Source: an uncultured cyanobacterium (GTDB taxonomy: Bacteria > Cyanobacteriota > Vampirovibrionia > Vampirovibrionales > JAGQHJ01). From it: a stretch of 40,006 nucleotides of DNA. The DNA is taken from contig CALAJO010000056.1 in assembly GCA_937922745.1 (NCBI GenBank), forward strand, positions 1 through 40,006, written 5' to 3'. The notes under the pieces are model-generated. The model was not told where the DNA came from, did not search any database, and saw only the letters and a list, made by a program, of their open reading frames with translations. Shown here piece after piece: positions 1 to 8,067 of the stretch. Each line of letters opens with the position of its first letter. The stretch's first letter is position 1. The translations under genes were made by a program, and so were the position numbers.

Positions 1-2
1 TC

Positions 3-131
3 GAACGGACGTTTGCCTGGATGGGAAAATTTAGAAAATTGGAAATCCGCTATGAACGATATGCCAAGTTCTATGAAGCCTTTTGGCAACTCGCTTCTGC
101 CGTTCTGATTCTGAAGAGAATTACCGGATGA
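3..131 (+). mobile_element. C-terminal end of an IS5-like transposase (cut by window edge)
   Basis: Reading frame 3 is open from the first base to TGA at 129-131 and gives 42 residues beginning ERTFAWMGKFRKLEIRYERY. This matches the conserved end of IS5/IS4-superfamily DDE transposases, where the catalytic Glu is followed by R-T-x-A-W and then by K/R-x-x-x-x-Y-E and a hydrophobic helix. Only the end of the gene is inside the window, so I cannot tell whether the element is intact. No right-hand terminal inverted repeat can be identified in 132-230 because the left end is missing. Confidence 0.7.
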
Positions 132-577
132 GTTCTAAGCAACTTCAGCAGCAGAGGTGGGAGTTTTCACTTACTATCCTTGTCCTTCTGGAATAATCCA
201 AAAAAAGAGCGTTGCACCTCAAATTTCTAAATGGGGTTCATTTTAAAATCATTCATTTAATCTTTATCATCATTTAAATATGATTACAAAATAAGCGTAA
301 CTTTCTAAACCAAGGCTGGCTCTGCATTGTTGCCTGGTTAAGCGTGCTTGCCTGTATGCTACAAACCCCGAAATATTTGGGTAATTCCGCGGATTTACCG
401 GCCAGAGAATTACCCATGTAGGCTAGTGAAACCAATGAGGGGATTCTGTAAGAATCTTATAAATAAGCAATTGTTATCCAGGAATCAAAGGGGGCACGTT
501 CCCGCATTGGATCGACAAAAAAAGCCATTCGGCTTTCTACCTAGAGAGTATAGGGACCAAACACGAGGGTAGTACAA
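132..577. other. Intergenic region between IS end and response regulator
   Basis: No convincing gene is present. The left part (180-310) is AT-rich and could contain promoters for the downstream regulator. A short hairpin, AAAGCC-ATTC-GGCTTT, sits near 519-535. A 74-codon frame at 348-572 has no ribosome binding site and no recognisable features, and is treated as chance. Confidence 0.4.
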
Positions 578-1294
578 ATGAATGTAGCATTTCAGGCCGT
601 GGGCAGTCCCGGCCAGCCTTCTATGAAAAACAAGCTCATTAATGTCGTTATCGTTGAGGATTACCATTTAACCCGCGTCGGCATCCGCTCCTTCCTTAAT
701 AAATACGAGAACATCAAGGTGATTGGCGAAGCGGAGAATGCCGAAAAAGGGCTTGTTCTAATTAAAAGGCTCCGTCCAGACGTGGTTTTGATGGATCTGG
801 GATTGCCAGGTATGAATGGCATTGAGGCCACGCAACAAATTAAAAACTTCGACAGCCATATTAAAGTAGTTGTTCTCACCTCCCACGAGCGTGAAGAGGA
901 AGTTATTTCCGCATTGGGTTCCGGCGCCAACGCCTATTGCCTTAAGGATATCGATTCCAACCGGCTGGCTGAAGCGATTGAAACCGTTGCCGAAGGGGGT
1001 GCCTGGCTGGATCCGGCCATCGCTTCCGTTGCGCTTAAGCTGTGCCCAAGGCCGCAGGAAGTTAAAATTGCCGTCAAAAAGCCGGGATCACAGGACAACA
1101 AGGCCCAGCTTACCGAGCGCGAGATGGAGGTGCTGCGCCTGTTGGTGGAAGGCATGAGCAATACGGAAATTGCCAACGAGTTGGTTGTAAGCGTACACAC
1201 GGCAAAGGCCCATGTGTGTAACATCCTGCAAAAGCTCTATGTCAACGATCGCGTCCAGGCGGCAGTCAAGGCGATTCGCGAAGGCATCGTTTAA
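578..1294 (+). CDS. NarL/FixJ-type response regulator
   Basis: A 238-residue two-domain transcription regulator. The receiver domain (about 20-140) shows the acidic pair Glu27-Asp28, the phospho-acceptor Asp73 (in LMDLGLPG), Thr101 and Lys123. The C-terminal LuxR-type helix-turn-helix (about 178-235) begins LTEREMEVLRLLVEG and contains the SNTEIANEL and SVHTAKAHV helices. The start is supported by GAGGG 8 bases before the ATG, although another Met lies 15 codons in. No histidine kinase is adjacent, so it is an orphan regulator here, and its signal and targets cannot be inferred. It is a single-gene unit followed by a strong terminator. Confidence 0.9.
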   Translation: MNVAFQAVGSPGQPSMKNKLINVVIVEDYHLTRVGIRSFLNKYENIKVIGEAENAEKGLVLIKRLRPDVVLMDLGLPGMNGIEATQQIKNFDSHIKVVVLTSHEREEEVISALGSGANAYCLKDIDSNRLAEAIETVAEGGAWLDPAIASVALKLCPRPQEVKIAVKKPGSQDNKAQLTEREMEVLRLLVEGMSNTEIANELVVSVHTAKAHVCNILQKLYVNDRVQAAVKAIREGIV

Positions 1295-1359
1295 TTTTTC
1301 GGCAGAAAAGCGCGAGAGGTTTATAACAACCGATTCTACGGCTCGATTCCTTTTATGCT

Positions 1360-1388
1360 GCGCGTGCTTTGGCACGCGCTTTTTATTT
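1360..1388 (+). terminator. Rho-independent terminator of the response regulator
   Basis: A perfect 8-bp stem GCGCGTGC / GCACGCGC (1360-1367 and 1372-1379) with a 4-base loop is followed by TTTTTATTT. It lies 65 bases after the regulator stop and runs into the 3' end of the convergent CPBP gene. Confidence 0.85.
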
Positions 1389-2354
1389 GATCAAGGATGA
1401 CAGAATTACGAAGAAATCAAATCCGGCATGCACGATAATGGCGGCGGTAGTATTCCACCGCTGGCGAATCAAGCCGAGAATTATCCCGACGACCAGCAGC
1501 ACCAGCAGCAAAAGCGATGGCCCATAATGGATATGGATTAAGGTAAAAAGCAGTGCCGTCGCAAATACGCCAAATAGGGGCTGAACCAGGCCCCGAAATA
1601 AAACTTCCTCGCCAATTCCCGCAGCCAGGCCCACAATAATCGCCTTTTGCAGCGTTTCCAGCGGAGAGCCGCCCGTATCCAACGCATTTACAACCCGCTC
1701 GATTGCGTCCAGCATGGATTTGTCCACCAGTGGGATCAGGATAGCCTCCAGGCCACGGATGGCCACTGCCAGCAACAGGGAAAACCCGAAAAACATCCCG
1801 ACCTGTTTCCAGCTCAACCGGGTCAGTCCCAATTCCACGGCGGTTGCTTTAAGTGAGCGCCCACGCCAGACGCCAGAAGCGATAAAGGCAAACGCCACAA
1901 AAGTAACCGCGTTCAGCGTAGCCATCAAAGCAACCGGCATACCCTTCAGCCCTTCTACAAAGGCATCTGGGTTATACATGGCCGTGATGCTGACGACGGT
2001 GGCCAGCAGCATGACCATAAAGATGTATAAAGCCCAGACATGATCCGGAAAATCCGGGTTCAACCCTTTAAAGACAAACTTCGAAATGGTTTTCCGGATA
2101 AACGGAATCATAACCGGCAGGGAACACAGGCCCATCCCAAACAGCATGGGGCCAACCGGCTTAATCATGTCGGGAATCGTGGGCAGCACCATTAAAAGGG
2201 AGCCTAAGCCCAGAAAGGCCAATGCGCTCAGGACAATCAACACATAAACCGTAACCCTCAAGGGGAGATAGGTTCTGCCCCAACGGCCCAGCCAGCCGCC
2301 ACAGGCAATCAATACCATAAAAACCAGCGATAGCAATGTGCTGAACGTTTCCAA
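1383..2354 (-). CDS. CPBP family intramembrane metalloprotease
   Basis: A 323-residue polytopic membrane protein with about eight hydrophobic segments. The C-terminal half carries the CPBP (CAAX protease / bacteriocin-processing, Rce1-like) signature: Glu249-Glu250-x-x-x-Arg254 in GIGEEVLFRG, His274 in TLIHIHYG, and His309 in IIVHAGFDF. These are the residues expected for an intramembrane glutamate protease. Family members process prenylated or signal-anchored proteins or give bacteriocin self-immunity; the substrate here is unknown. The start is TTG, chosen because AAAAGGGG lies 7 bases upstream and no ATG is well placed. Confidence 0.85.
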   Translation of the reverse strand: METFSTLLSLVFMVLIACGGWLGRWGRTYLPLRVTVYVLIVLSALAFLGLGSLLMVLPTIPDMIKPVGPMLFGMGLCSLPVMIPFIRKTISKFVFKGLNPDFPDHVWALYIFMVMLLATVVSITAMYNPDAFVEGLKGMPVALMATLNAVTFVAFAFIASGVWRGRSLKATAVELGLTRLSWKQVGMFFGFSLLLAVAIRGLEAILIPLVDKSMLDAIERVVNALDTGGSPLETLQKAIIVGLAAGIGEEVLFRGLVQPLFGVFATALLFTLIHIHYGPSLLLLVLLVVGIILGLIRQRWNTTAAIIVHAGFDFFVILSSLIK

Positions 2355-2449
2355 AGCAGACCCCTTTTATGCATCCGGCAAATTAAGGCACCTCAATCCC
2401 CATCCTAGCATATGGCCATGCCGATGGAATGGCTTGTTTGAATGAGAAA

Positions 2450-2473
2450 AAGGCGTACCGTACGGTACGCCTT
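2450..2473 (-). terminator. Terminator of the glycine-zipper gene
   Basis: A perfect 24-base palindrome (AAGGCGTACCG and its complement) is followed, on the minus strand, by TTTTTCTC. It lies 35 bases beyond the stop of the 2509-2928 gene and separates it from the CPBP gene. Confidence 0.85.
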
Positions 2474-2508
2474 GAAGTCCAATTACAAATAGAAACGATG
2501 GAGGGGGA

Positions 2509-2928
2509 TTAGTAACGATACCAGGAGCCGGAGTTGGTGCGATAGTATCCGTTACCGGGATACCAACCGTAATTGGCCCGGCTGTAATAAGGGTCATAAA
2601 CCCGGCGATCATAGCGATCGTAATACCGGTTGCCGATATACGGGTTCCGGCTGCCAATGTAACCTCTGTTTTGGGCATAACCCACCCCTGCGCCAAGCGC
2701 GCCGCCCAGCAAAGCGCCTTTTACCACGCCGCCGGTCAGGTTTTCATTGCGAGAGGCAATGCCACCAATGGCGCCACCCACAGCGGCCCCAATAGCAGCC
2801 TTTTTAACCATGTTACGGGTATTCTCGTTGCGATGATAGCGATCGTAACGATCCGCAAAGGCTGGCGCTGTAAACACCATTCCAAAAAACATAGCGAACA
2901 TCAGCGCGATAGAACATACTTTTTTCAT
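2509..2928 (-). CDS. Secreted glycine-zipper, Tyr/Arg-rich protein
   Basis: A 139-residue protein with a clear Sec signal peptide (MKKVCSIALMFAMFFGMVFT, probable cleavage after AFA near residue 25). A glycine-zipper segment (about 43-83, GAAVGGAIGGIA and GALLGGALGAGVGYA) follows, which in related envelope proteins packs into or across a membrane. The C-terminal 55 residues are rich in Tyr, Arg, Asn and Gly (repeated YDRYDRR-like runs) and are probably disordered or surface-binding. A good Shine-Dalgarno (GAAGGAG) precedes the ATG. TATAAT-like and TTGAAC hexamers lie at 2957-2962 and 2983-2988, though their 20-base spacing is long. Function unknown; an envelope or surface protein is likely. 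Confidence 0.8.
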   Translation of the reverse strand: MKKVCSIALMFAMFFGMVFTAPAFADRYDRYHRNENTRNMVKKAAIGAAVGGAIGGIASRNENLTGGVVKGALLGGALGAGVGYAQNRGYIGSRNPYIGNRYYDRYDRRVYDPYYSRANYGWYPGNGYYRTNSGSWYRY

Positions 2929-3050
2929 TGCAGTATCACTCCTTCAATCGGTTGAAATTATAGACGCATTGTTTCCATAAAGGTTCAATCTTTTAAGTAA
3001 CATTAACCATTTGATTTTATAAAAATAGCGCCTATCGCGTATTTATAGTT

Positions 3051-3084
3051 TAAAAAGCCCTCTGACATGACTGCCAGAGGGCTT
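3051..3084 (-). terminator. glnA terminator
   Basis: A 10-bp perfect stem AAGCCCTCTG / CAGAGGGCTT (3055-3064 and 3075-3084) is followed on the minus strand by a T run reaching 3052. It lies 23 bases past the glnA stop. Confidence 0.9.
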
Positions 3085-3106
3085 GAGAACATCAACCGGT
3101 TGGGAA

Positions 3107-4477
3107 TTAATAGCGGCTGAGATAGCGCTCGGTTTCCCAAGGGGTCACATTGGTTCTGAAGTCATCCCATTCGCGGGTTTTGGTTTGGATGAACTCGGTG
3201 TAGATGTGTTCGCCGAGGGCAGCCTTGGCGATTTCGCTTTCCTTCAGGGCTTCAAGCGCTTCGTACAAGCTGCCCGGCAGGGAAGGAATATTGAGGGAAA
3301 CCCGATCTTCCTCGCTCAGCTTGTAGATGTTCATATCGGCAGGGGCCGGCGGCTCAATCTTGTTCTTGATGCCGTCCAAACCAGCCATCAACATGGCGGC
3401 GTAAGCCAGGTAAGGGTTTGCAGACGGATCCGGCGAGCGAAGCTCAATCCGGGTGGATTTGCCTCTTTTCGCGGGGACACGCAACAGCGCGCTCCGGTTG
3501 GAAGGGGACCAGGCCACGTAAACCGGCGCTTCGTATCCGGGAACCAGGCGCTTGTAACTGTTAACCAGCGGGTTGCACAGCGCGGTAATGCCGCGAACGT
3601 GCTTGAGGATACCGCCGATAAACCACATGGCTTCCTGCGAGAGCTTGTACTCTGTATCTTCTGATTGGAAGACGTTGTTGCCCCCGCGATCGCCCAAGGA
3701 TTGGTTGACGTGCATCCCGGAGCCGTTGATGCCGAAGATGGGCTTGGGCATAAAGGTGGCATGCAGGCCATGCTGGGCAGCAATCACACGGGTAATAATC
3801 TTAACGGTGGTCACGTTATCTGCGCTGCGCAGGGCATCGGAGTATTTGAAGTCGATTTCGTGCTGGCCACGGGCAACTTCATGGTGATCGGCTTCCATAT
3901 CAAAGCCAAGGCGTTCCAACGTATCTACTATTTCACTGCGAACCACTTCGCCCATGTCATCCGGGCCCAGATCGTAATAGCCTGCGGAATCGTGGGTTTC
4001 AGGGGAGATGGTGCCGTCCGGGTGTTTTTTAAACAGGAAGAACTCGAGTTCCGGGCCGACGTTGTAAACATAACCTTGCTCTTCGGCAAACTTAAGGACG
4101 CGTTTCAGGTTGTTGCGGGGGCAGCCTTCAAACGGGGTGCCATCCGGATTATAGATATCGCAGATAAGGCGAGCGACTTTACGGCTGCCTTCAATCCAGG
4201 GAAGCACCTTGAATGTGCTTAAGTCCGGGTAGAAATACATGTCAGAGGTTTCAATGGTTCTAAAACCGGCAATGGAGGAGCCATCCAACATAATTTCATT
4301 ATTCAGGGCCTTTTCCAGTTGGGCCACGTGGATGGACATATTCTTGGGCTGACCGTGAAGATCAACGAACTGGAGCCTGATAAGCTGCACATCCTGGGCT
4401 TTGGCTTCCTTCATAATATCGCTCACTGAAGGGGCCGGCATCCCACGATGGAGAGGAAGATCGGTTGTTGCTGCCAT
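3107..4477 (-). CDS. glnA: Glutamine synthetase, type I (GSI-alpha)
   Basis: A 456-residue glutamine synthetase that condenses ammonia and glutamate using ATP. It has the N-terminal beta-grasp (FVDLHGQPKNMSIHV, then MLDGSSIAGF) and the catalytic domain with NPLVNSYKRLVPGYEAPVY, RIELRSPDPSANPYLAYAA and the C-terminal REWDDFRTNVTPWE. Its length and the lack of the longer GSI-beta insertion resemble the Bacillus-type alpha enzymes, which are usually feedback-regulated rather than adenylylated. The frame extends upstream to 4558, but the ATG at 4477 has AGAAGGA 8 bases upstream and starts at the usual family position. The gene is monocistronic, with its own promoter and terminator. Confidence 0.97.
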   Translation of the reverse strand: MAATTDLPLHRGMPAPSVSDIMKEAKAQDVQLIRLQFVDLHGQPKNMSIHVAQLEKALNNEIMLDGSSIAGFRTIETSDMYFYPDLSTFKVLPWIEGSRKVARLICDIYNPDGTPFEGCPRNNLKRVLKFAEEQGYVYNVGPELEFFLFKKHPDGTISPETHDSAGYYDLGPDDMGEVVRSEIVDTLERLGFDMEADHHEVARGQHEIDFKYSDALRSADNVTTVKIITRVIAAQHGLHATFMPKPIFGINGSGMHVNQSLGDRGGNNVFQSEDTEYKLSQEAMWFIGGILKHVRGITALCNPLVNSYKRLVPGYEAPVYVAWSPSNRSALLRVPAKRGKSTRIELRSPDPSANPYLAYAAMLMAGLDGIKNKIEPPAPADMNIYKLSEEDRVSLNIPSLPGSLYEALEALKESEIAKAALGEHIYTEFIQTKTREWDDFRTNVTPWETERYLSRY

Positions 4478-4560
4478 TACGGTATCCTTCTCTTGTAAAA
4501 TTAAAAAGTGTGAATAGGACACGAAGCCTTCACCCTGGTATTGTGATTGAAATCCCATTA

Positions 4561-4589
4561 ATTGTAAATATTTTGTCCGCTTTGTTTAA
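4561..4589 (-). promoter_or_regulatory. Candidate glnA promoter
   Basis: On the minus strand TTAAAC (4584-4589) and TACAAT (4561-4566) are 17 bases apart, a sigma-70-like arrangement about 85 bases before the glnA ATG. Confidence 0.5.
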
Positions 4590-4618
4590 TGATTATTTGC
4601 GAATCATGAGCAACCCGA

Positions 4619-4654
4619 TACACTAAAGTGTAAGTTATACACTGCATCCAGTGT
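4619..4654. promoter_or_regulatory. Cluster of four ACACT/AGTGT half-sites, candidate operator
   Basis: Half-sites alternate in orientation: TACACT (4619-4624), AGTGTA (4627-4632), TACACT (4638-4643) and CAGTGT (4649-4654). Three overlapping inverted repeats result, with spacers of 2, 5 and 4 bases. The cluster lies between glnA and the divergent 4703 gene and overlaps a possible rightward -10 (TTGCGA at 4597, TACACT at 4619). The regulator is unknown. The spacing does not fit the NtcA or GlnR/TnrA consensus. Confidence 0.45.
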
Positions 4655-4702
4655 CTTTTATTTACTACGGATAGAGAGGATCGGACGACGTTAGCCCCGT
4701 TC

Positions 4703-5809
4703 ATGTCTTTGCTGCGAATAGACCGGTTATTCTCCAGAAACAGGCAACAGGCCTTGATGCATTCCCTGCACATGTTTCTGGAGAGTCACTACCAGGCGAT
4801 GAAGCAGAACCCATCGGACTGCCGGAAGCGGCTGTTTATGGATCGGCTGGAGCTTTTGCTGCAATCGGAAAACGAAGCCATCCGCAAGCAGAGCATGCTG
4901 TGGCTGCTGGAATCCCTTCAGAAGCATCCGCCGGCTTCCGCAGGTTTGTTTAAGGAGCTGTTGGCGCTCGCCCAACCTTATTCGGATGCATGGCTGACGC
5001 AGCCCCTGGTGCAACTCTACATTTCCGCGGAGCAGCACCATAAACCGGAGTTGCTGCAATGGATTCTAAGCTTGCCTTATGAAGACACCGCAACACGGCT
5101 CCCCATGATCGATAACCTTTTGCAGCATTACATCCAGCAAAAGCCGTTGGATCCGGCCTTGTTGGAGGTCCTGATTCGGCTGGACGCCATTGCCGGGGAA
5201 GTGACCGAGCTGGCGCTGTTTCAATTCCCGGGCAAAACGGTGGAACAGAACGACCGGATTATCCGCTTGCTGGGTAAAACCGGGCGATACCGGATCGTAA
5301 AACCGCTCATTGGCTTTGCAGCGGAATACACCGAGCATTTGCGTACAGTGATGAAAGCCTTCTCCAGGCTGGATTACCCTGAAGTGGATCAGTTCTACCT
5401 TTCCTGCCTGGAAAAGCCTTTCCGGAAGCGACCGATGGTGTTGATTGAAGCCATCAAGCAGGTTCGCAAGCGCCGCCTGCGAAAGGCCATTCCGCAAATG
5501 GAAGCAATCTTCCCGATGGAAGACACGAATGCGCCGGTCGTCAACCGGGCGTTAAACGGCGAGATTGCCTTGGCCATGGCTTCGTTCGGGGCGTACGAAT
5601 GGGCCCGCGACAAGCTGCTCCCGGAGATCATGCTGAACGGCATCAACCAGAAGTATTTAAAAGCCATCGATATGCTGAACCTGCAAGAGGCCGTCCCGAT
5701 TTTGAAGGCGATATTGCTGATGCCGGATACGCCGGAACTGAGCGTGGTGCAGGAGCAGGCCTACCAGATTTGCGAGCGGCTGCTAACCACCAGCCGGGTT
5801 GGTTGTTAG
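4703..5809 (+). CDS. HEAT-like helical-repeat protein
   Basis: A 368-residue, almost wholly alpha-helical protein made of successive antiparallel helix pairs with Leu/Ile at repeat positions, such as ILSLPYEDTATRLPMIDNLL, DRIIRLLGKTGRYRIVKPLI and AVPILKAILLMPDTPELSVV. This looks like HEAT/armadillo repeats, which normally form protein-binding scaffolds. No signal peptide, membrane segment or catalytic motif is visible. The ATG lacks a good Shine-Dalgarno; AGAGAGGA is 23 bases upstream. It is transcribed divergently from glnA. Its last four bases overlap the end of the convergent 5806-6486 gene. Specific function unknown. Confidence 0.75.
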   Translation: MSLLRIDRLFSRNRQQALMHSLHMFLESHYQAMKQNPSDCRKRLFMDRLELLLQSENEAIRKQSMLWLLESLQKHPPASAGLFKELLALAQPYSDAWLTQPLVQLYISAEQHHKPELLQWILSLPYEDTATRLPMIDNLLQHYIQQKPLDPALLEVLIRLDAIAGEVTELALFQFPGKTVEQNDRIIRLLGKTGRYRIVKPLIGFAAEYTEHLRTVMKAFSRLDYPEVDQFYLSCLEKPFRKRPMVLIEAIKQVRKRRLRKAIPQMEAIFPMEDTNAPVVNRALNGEIALAMASFGAYEWARDKLLPEIMLNGINQKYLKAIDMLNLQEAVPILKAILLMPDTPELSVVQEQAYQICERLLTTSRVGC

Positions 5810-6486
5810 GGACGCCACGTTTCATCCAGCGGAATGGGCTGGGAAGTATATTGCTGCGCCCCGTGATAATACACCAGGATGACCGAGTGGCCGTCTTCCG
5901 ACAAGAGAACATTGGCCGTGGCGCGGACTTCCTCGACCTTGCCTTTTTTCGGGTTCGCTTTGTCCGGGGGCTCCGGTAGGCTAACGGGCTTTACATCAGG
6001 TATAGCTGGCTTTGGGCTGCTTTTTGCCGTTGCAGGCACTTGCGCCAACTGTTGCTGCTGCTTGTTAATGGTAAGGTAGCTGCTATTGGCGCCCGGTTTT
6101 AATCCCAGCAGGTAAAACCCCGGCGGAATGGTTGCCCCGTTCACCTTAAGGCCCTTGCCCAGGCGAATCAAGGGATCCGGTAAGGGTTGGGTTTCCCGGG
6201 GTTGCGGCTTAGGCTCCTTGGGAACCATGTTAATGGGCGGGCTGGCCTTTTTGCGCATTACGCCCAACACCTTGCCCAAGAACGATCTGTTTGGCTGTTG
6301 CGGCACGCCGAACTGTGCATTTCCCGCCTGCTGCGGCGCAGGGAACTGGTTATACATCTGCTGCTGATAATCCATTTGCTCGGCGGTTTTGGCAATATCT
6401 TCCAGCTCCTGCGCCCCGGCAATCAGGAACATGGCCGCGTAAAAACTGGCCACTACCAAAAACCGGGCAACAAACGCCTTAACCAT
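5806..6486 (-). CDS. Secreted or membrane-anchored Pro/Gln-rich hypothetical protein
   Basis: A 226-residue protein with an N-terminal hydrophobic signal (AFVARFLVVASFYAAMFLIA), then a Gln/Pro-rich low-complexity stretch (about 38-68) and a Pro-rich linker. A small folded-looking region follows around 105-145, containing GKGLKVNGATIPPGFYLLGL. After a second Lys/Pro linker there is a beta-rich C-terminal segment (VRATANVLLSEDGHSVILVY). Good ribosome binding sites (AAGGAAAGG) precede the ATG. No family recognised; a periplasmic or envelope location is inferred from the signal. Confidence 0.7.
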   Translation of the reverse strand: MVKAFVARFLVVASFYAAMFLIAGAQELEDIAKTAEQMDYQQQMYNQFPAPQQAGNAQFGVPQQPNRSFLGKVLGVMRKKASPPINMVPKEPKPQPRETQPLPDPLIRLGKGLKVNGATIPPGFYLLGLKPGANSSYLTINKQQQQLAQVPATAKSSPKPAIPDVKPVSLPEPPDKANPKKGKVEEVRATANVLLSEDGHSVILVYYHGAQQYTSQPIPLDETWRP

Positions 6487-6639
6487 AACCGCCTTTCCTT
6501 CCTCAAAAAACCCTGATGCCTTCAGTATAAACAGGCTCCTCTGTTTTGCAGTCCTCTAAATAAACCAATGCGCGGTTTGCATCCGGTGGAATGTTTCCGG
6601 CATACTAATGAACTTGTTAAAGTTTGAAGGAAAATATTG

Positions 6640-7065
6640 ATGAGGATCGGACCCCCTTCCCCTGTTCGCTTTGGCAAAGTGTATATATTAGAGGCGCAAA
6701 GCCAGATGCGCGGCGAAGGCCAAATCGAGCGAACAATACGTCTTCAGTTGGAGGATGACCCAGACCATCCCCATCGCAAACAAGCTGAACAGATTTTTGG
6801 CGAAGTGGCAAGGCCGTTGACCTTGGAAGAAGAGTACCATGGGCAAACAAAGCCAGGATATATTGTTGCGATAACTGAAAATTCATTCGGGCCGCGATTT
6901 AGGGTAGAGTTTTTAAAGGGTGGCAATGGCCGGCCCCAAGATAGTGTCAGCCAAGAGGGCGGGGCATTCCTAAAACAGCTGCTCGGCGCGTGTGGCGATA
7001 TGTTGCCCATGGTGAAGCAATGGGGGGAGAAGGCAATAAACTATCTTCAACAGCAAGGTGAGTGA
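6640..7065 (+). CDS. Hypothetical protein with N-terminal VRFGK motif
   Basis: A 141-residue protein of unknown family. It starts MRIGPPSPVRFGKVYILEA, without a signal peptide. The N-terminus carries the short aromatic-Gly motif seen in several proteins of this window (see findings). A mixed charged region, an EEEYHGQTKPGYIVAI segment and a C-terminal helix (QLLGACGDMLPMVKQWGEKA) follow. The ATG at 6640 is preferred over the adjacent TTG because GAAGGA lies 8 bases upstream. It is a single gene between two oppositely organised units. Confidence 0.65.
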   Translation: MRIGPPSPVRFGKVYILEAQSQMRGEGQIERTIRLQLEDDPDHPHRKQAEQIFGEVARPLTLEEEYHGQTKPGYIVAITENSFGPRFRVEFLKGGNGRPQDSVSQEGGAFLKQLLGACGDMLPMVKQWGEKAINYLQQQGE

Positions 7066-7117
7066 GAGAAGGCGTGTTAGGGCTTAATCTTCTTTTTCAT
7101 CCCTAAAACAAGTGCTA

Positions 7118-7153
7118 CTTCGGCTCAGATCATTTACAATAAAGCCGAAGGAG
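7118..7153 (+). promoter_or_regulatory. Stem-loop overlapping the Shine-Dalgarno of the cytochrome gene
   Basis: CTTCGGCT (7118-7125) pairs with AGCCGAAG (7143-7150) across a 17-base loop. The second arm contains the first part of GAAGGAG (7147-7153), the only Shine-Dalgarno before the ATG at 7168. A TACAAT hexamer inside the loop could instead be a -10 element, in which case the hairpin would not be transcribed. Confidence 0.35.
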
Positions 7154-7167
7154 TCCGTTCGGTTCTG

Positions 7168-8067
7168 ATGAAGAAAAAAGGTCTTATCGCCTTTATTATT
7201 GTGTCCATCCTCATTGTGGGGGCGGTCTGGTATAGGCTGTACCAGCAAAACCAAACCCCGGTAATCGTCTCCAGGACCGATCCACCCAAAATTAGCTCCG
7301 ACAGCCAGGTACACGAGCTGGGACAGGTTACCGAAGGCAGTGAAGTGCCTTATGTAGTTAAAATTCAGAATATGGGCGGCGAACCGCTCATTATTCAAAA
7401 AGTCCAGACCAGTTGCTGCTCCGTCATCAACCTGAAGACCAAGTACATCGAACCCGGCAAGGCTGGCGAACTGGAAGTGGTATTTGACACCAAGGGGAAG
7501 AAGGGGCATACCCAAAAATCCATCAAGATTTTTTCCAACGACCCGGATCAGCCCAAATATACCCTTTACATTGCCGCCAATGTCATTCCCCAACCGGAAG
7601 AAAAACCCCAGGCCACTGAGAAGCCCAAGCCCAAAGCCCCCACGGTGCAGGAAAAGCCGCAGCAAGTTTTAACCGTGGTAGATCCCCACGCGGGAATGAC
7701 CGATGAAAAGCGGCGCAAGATTTTTATCGGCAATTGCGGCACCTGCCATGCCCAGATGGGGCGCGGTAAAATGGGCGCGGAGCTGTTCCAGGCGGATTGC
7801 GCCATGTGCCACGGCAACCAGGCCCAAGGCGGCATCGGCCCGGCGCTGGTTCCGGGGAATTATTCCGACCCGGCTTATTTAAACCATATTAACCGCGTCA
7901 TTCGCTTTGGCAGCGATACCAGCGAATCCATGCCCGGTTTTATCACGGATATCGGCGGCCCCTTAACCGAAGGGGAAGTTCAATCCATTGTGCAGTACTT
8001 GCAAAGCCAAAGTGAGAACCAATTATCACCCCAGCCTTATTCGTCCTCTCCAAATAGTTCGAATTGA
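7168..8067 (+). CDS. Membrane-anchored DUF1573-cytochrome c fusion protein
   Basis: A 299-residue protein with an N-terminal membrane anchor (about 5-24). A DUF1573 immunoglobulin-like domain (about 45-140, HELGQVTEGSEVPYVVKIQN, TSCCSV at 81-86) follows, then a Pro/Lys linker (141-170) and a cytochrome c domain (about 175-283). Two haem-attachment motifs are present only 21 residues apart: CGTCH at 190-194 and CAMCH at 211-215. A likely axial Met255 lies in ESMPGF. It should face the periplasm and carry electrons; the partner oxidase or reductase is not in the window. The tail overlaps the convergent 8037 gene by 31 bases. The Shine-Dalgarno GAAGGAG is 14 bases from the ATG, longer than usual. 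Confidence 0.88.
   Translation: MKKKGLIAFIIVSILIVGAVWYRLYQQNQTPVIVSRTDPPKISSDSQVHELGQVTEGSEVPYVVKIQNMGGEPLIIQKVQTSCCSVINLKTKYIEPGKAGELEVVFDTKGKKGHTQKSIKIFSNDPDQPKYTLYIAANVIPQPEEKPQATEKPKPKAPTVQEKPQQVLTVVDPHAGMTDEKRRKIFIGNCGTCHAQMGRGKMGAELFQADCAMCHGNQAQGGIGPALVPGNYSDPAYLNHINRVIRFGSDTSESMPGFITDIGGPLTEGEVQSIVQYLQSQSENQLSPQPYSSSPNSSN

Noticed and set aside
348-572. 74-codon frame upstream of the response regulator
   Set aside because: No ribosome binding site, no domain, odd composition; probably chance in an intergenic region.
2367-2696. 109-codon minus-strand frame
   Set aside because: It overlaps the secreted glycine-zipper gene in a different frame and runs through its terminator palindrome.
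3083-4222. Two plus-strand frames opposite glnA
   Set aside because: Shadows of a highly conserved gene with biased codon use; no ribosome sites or features.
4600-4660. NtcA or GlnR/TnrA site upstream of glnA
   Set aside because: No GTA-N8-TAC or TGTNA-N7-TNACA match; the dyads have different spacing.
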